DNA of 33,885 bases from contig CAMAZF010000020.1 of assembly GCA_945862985.1 (NCBI GenBank), positions 1 to 33,885 on the forward strand, written 5' to 3'. Source of the stretch: Bordetella parapertussis. Lineage in GTDB: Bacteria > Pseudomonadota > Gammaproteobacteria > Burkholderiales > Burkholderiaceae_A. Positions 33,010 to 33,885 of this stretch are shown here, one piece after another (position 1 is the stretch's first letter; each line of letters begins with the position of its first letter). Made by a program: the position numbers and the translations under genes. The notes beneath the pieces were generated by a model that worked only from the letters and a program-made list of their open reading frames with translations, was not told where the DNA came from and ran no database searches.

Positions 33010-33885
33010 TGTCCTAACCCCCTTTGCTGCGGCCCTCTTGCTGGCCTATCTGCTTGAGCCCATTGCACGACAAGTGCAACGCTGGGGCCTGCCGCGAGCG
33101 CTGGCCAGTGTGGTGGCCATTCTCGTGGGATTGCTGCTGTGTGTGGGCCTGGTGGCCATCGTCATTCCGGTCCTACAGAACGAGCTCGGCCAGCTTCAAG
33201 CGCGGCTCCCTGGCGTGATTGCCGACGCCTATGCCCGCATCTATCCCGTCTTGGTCGAGCATCCCCTCTGGGCTCAGCTGGGCATCTCGTTGGACGACAC
33301 CGAGACGCTACGCGCCAGGTTGGTGGAATGGCTGGGAGGGCAGTCAGCCCAGATCTCGAAGACCGCCGTCAGCACCCTTCAGACCGGACTCGGTGTGGTG
33401 GTGAGCATCATCGGATGGCTGGTGCTGGTGCCCGTGGTGCTCTTCTTTCTGCTCAAAGACTGGGCCCGCATGCTCGGCGAGACCTTATGGCTCATTCCAA
33501 AGCGTCATCGGGAAAGCACCCGAGAGATCGCCCGCGACATTCATGTGACCCTGCAGGGCTATCTGCATGGTCAGCTCCGTGTGGTCCTGGCCATGTCCAT
33601 CTTCTACAGCATCGCCTTGCTCATCGCAGGCCTGAGCAGCTGGCTCTCGATTGGCATTCTCTCGGGTCTGGCGGTATTTGTTCCCTATGTGGGATTTGTG
33701 CTGTCTACTCTGCTGGCACTGGTGGCGGCCATGCTCGAGCTCGGACCCCTCACGGGGCTCATCGCCGTGGCCATCATCTATGCCGCAGGTCAGCTGTTAG
33801 AGGGCTTTGTGCTCACGCCCAAGCTGGTGGGAGACCGCATCGGTCTGCACCCACTCGCGGTGATCTTCGCCCTGATGCTCTTTGG
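33002..33885 (+). CDS. AI-2E family transporter / PerM-like permease (3' end outside window)
   Basis: The open frame runs to the window end (294 codons). It reads LADVLTPFAAALLLAYLLEP at the start, then VVAILVGLLLCVGLVAIVIP, QNELGQLQARLPG, LVPVVLFFLLKDW and GYLHGQLRVVLAMSIFYSI. VFVPYVGFVLSTLLALVAAM and LEGFVLTPKLVGDRIGLHPL follow. These are the PF01594 blocks, including the conserved P-x-L-V-G-D-x-x-x-L-H-P pattern. An in-frame TAA lies 6 nt before the TTG, so the first membrane helix usual in the family is missing or very short. Despite the name, many members are not autoinducer exporters. It follows azlCD but is functionally unrelated. Confidence 0.88.
   Translation, partial: MADVLTPFAAALLLAYLLEPIARQVQRWGLPRALASVVAILVGLLLCVGLVAIVIPVLQNELGQLQARLPGVIADAYARIYPVLVEHPLWAQLGISLDDTETLRARLVEWLGGQSAQISKTAVSTLQTGLGVVVSIIGWLVLVPVVLFFLLKDWARMLGETLWLIPKRHRESTREIARDIHVTLQGYLHGQLRVVLAMSIFYSIALLIAGLSSWLSIGILSGLAVFVPYVGFVLSTLLALVAAMLELGPLTGLIAVAIIYAAGQLLEGFVLTPKLVGDRIGLHPLAVIFALMLF

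Noticed and set aside
1-33885. tRNA/rRNA genes, CRISPR arrays, insertion sequences, integrases, attachment sites or a replication origin
   Set aside because: A read-through for T-loop patterns, direct-repeat arrays, transposase motifs and DnaA-box clusters gave nothing convincing; almost all of the window is occupied by ordinary genes.

Overview
This 33.9-kb window is chromosomal DNA from a betaproteobacterium, most probably of the order Burkholderiales. The basis is gene order: ruvAB beside tol-pal, tolC beside waaA-waaC-phosphoglucomutase, yqgE-ruvX-pyrB-pyrC-plsC, and a rubredoxin beside hemL. By eye the G+C content is near 60 %, coding density is very high, and no spacer reaches 300 bases. 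I see no tRNA, rRNA, CRISPR array, insertion sequence, prophage or integrase. The genus cannot be fixed from the sequence alone.

Layout. (1) 1-9452, all plus strand: the ruvA tail, ruvB, tolQ-tolR-tolA-tolB-pal-cpoB, a YeeE/YedE sulfur-type transporter, and three envelope genes: a TPR protein with an NTF2-like tail, a YkuD L,D-transpeptidase, and a membrane-anchored NTF2-like protein. Nearly every junction overlaps or is under 10 nt. This links Holliday-junction repair, outer-membrane constriction and peptidoglycan cross-linking genes in one possible transcript. (2) 9414-12244, minus strand: a multi-pass membrane protein, a winged-helix regulator, a CYTH-CHAD protein, and hupB with a textbook terminator. 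(3) 12362-14662: trmB converging on uppP, then a divergent isoaspartate-methyltransferase-like gene. (4) 14693-19777: tolC, converging on waaA, a heptosyltransferase I homologue and phosphomannomutase/phosphoglucomutase (LPS core group). (5) 19838-24611: apaH, converging on the minus-strand group plsC, pyrC-like, pyrB, ruvX, yqgE. (6) 24701-28601: phrB, a small rubredoxin gene on the other strand, hemL, and the glutamyl-Q tRNA(Asp) synthetase. (7) 28598-33885: a RhlE-type RNA helicase, an EamA transporter, cytochrome c', a YqaA/DedA-type membrane protein, azlC-azlD, and an AI-2E family permease cut by the window end.

Most genes are core housekeeping or envelope genes. The points worth a second look are departures from family norms. 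The heptosyltransferase lacks the N-terminal catalytic Asp motif, the CYTH protein has Cys in place of Lys in its signature, and the PCMT-like protein lacks the usual substrate-loop residues. The PyrC homologue lacks the HxH zinc motif, and pyrR is absent. The L,D-transpeptidase has no fused NTF2-like domain but sits between two exported proteins that carry one. The HU terminator ends 14 nt before the next start codon. Five convergent gene pairs overlap at their 3' ends and a sixth pair is separated by one base. I found no clearly new defence or mobile system; the L,D-transpeptidase/NTF2 trio is the best candidate for unexplored biology.
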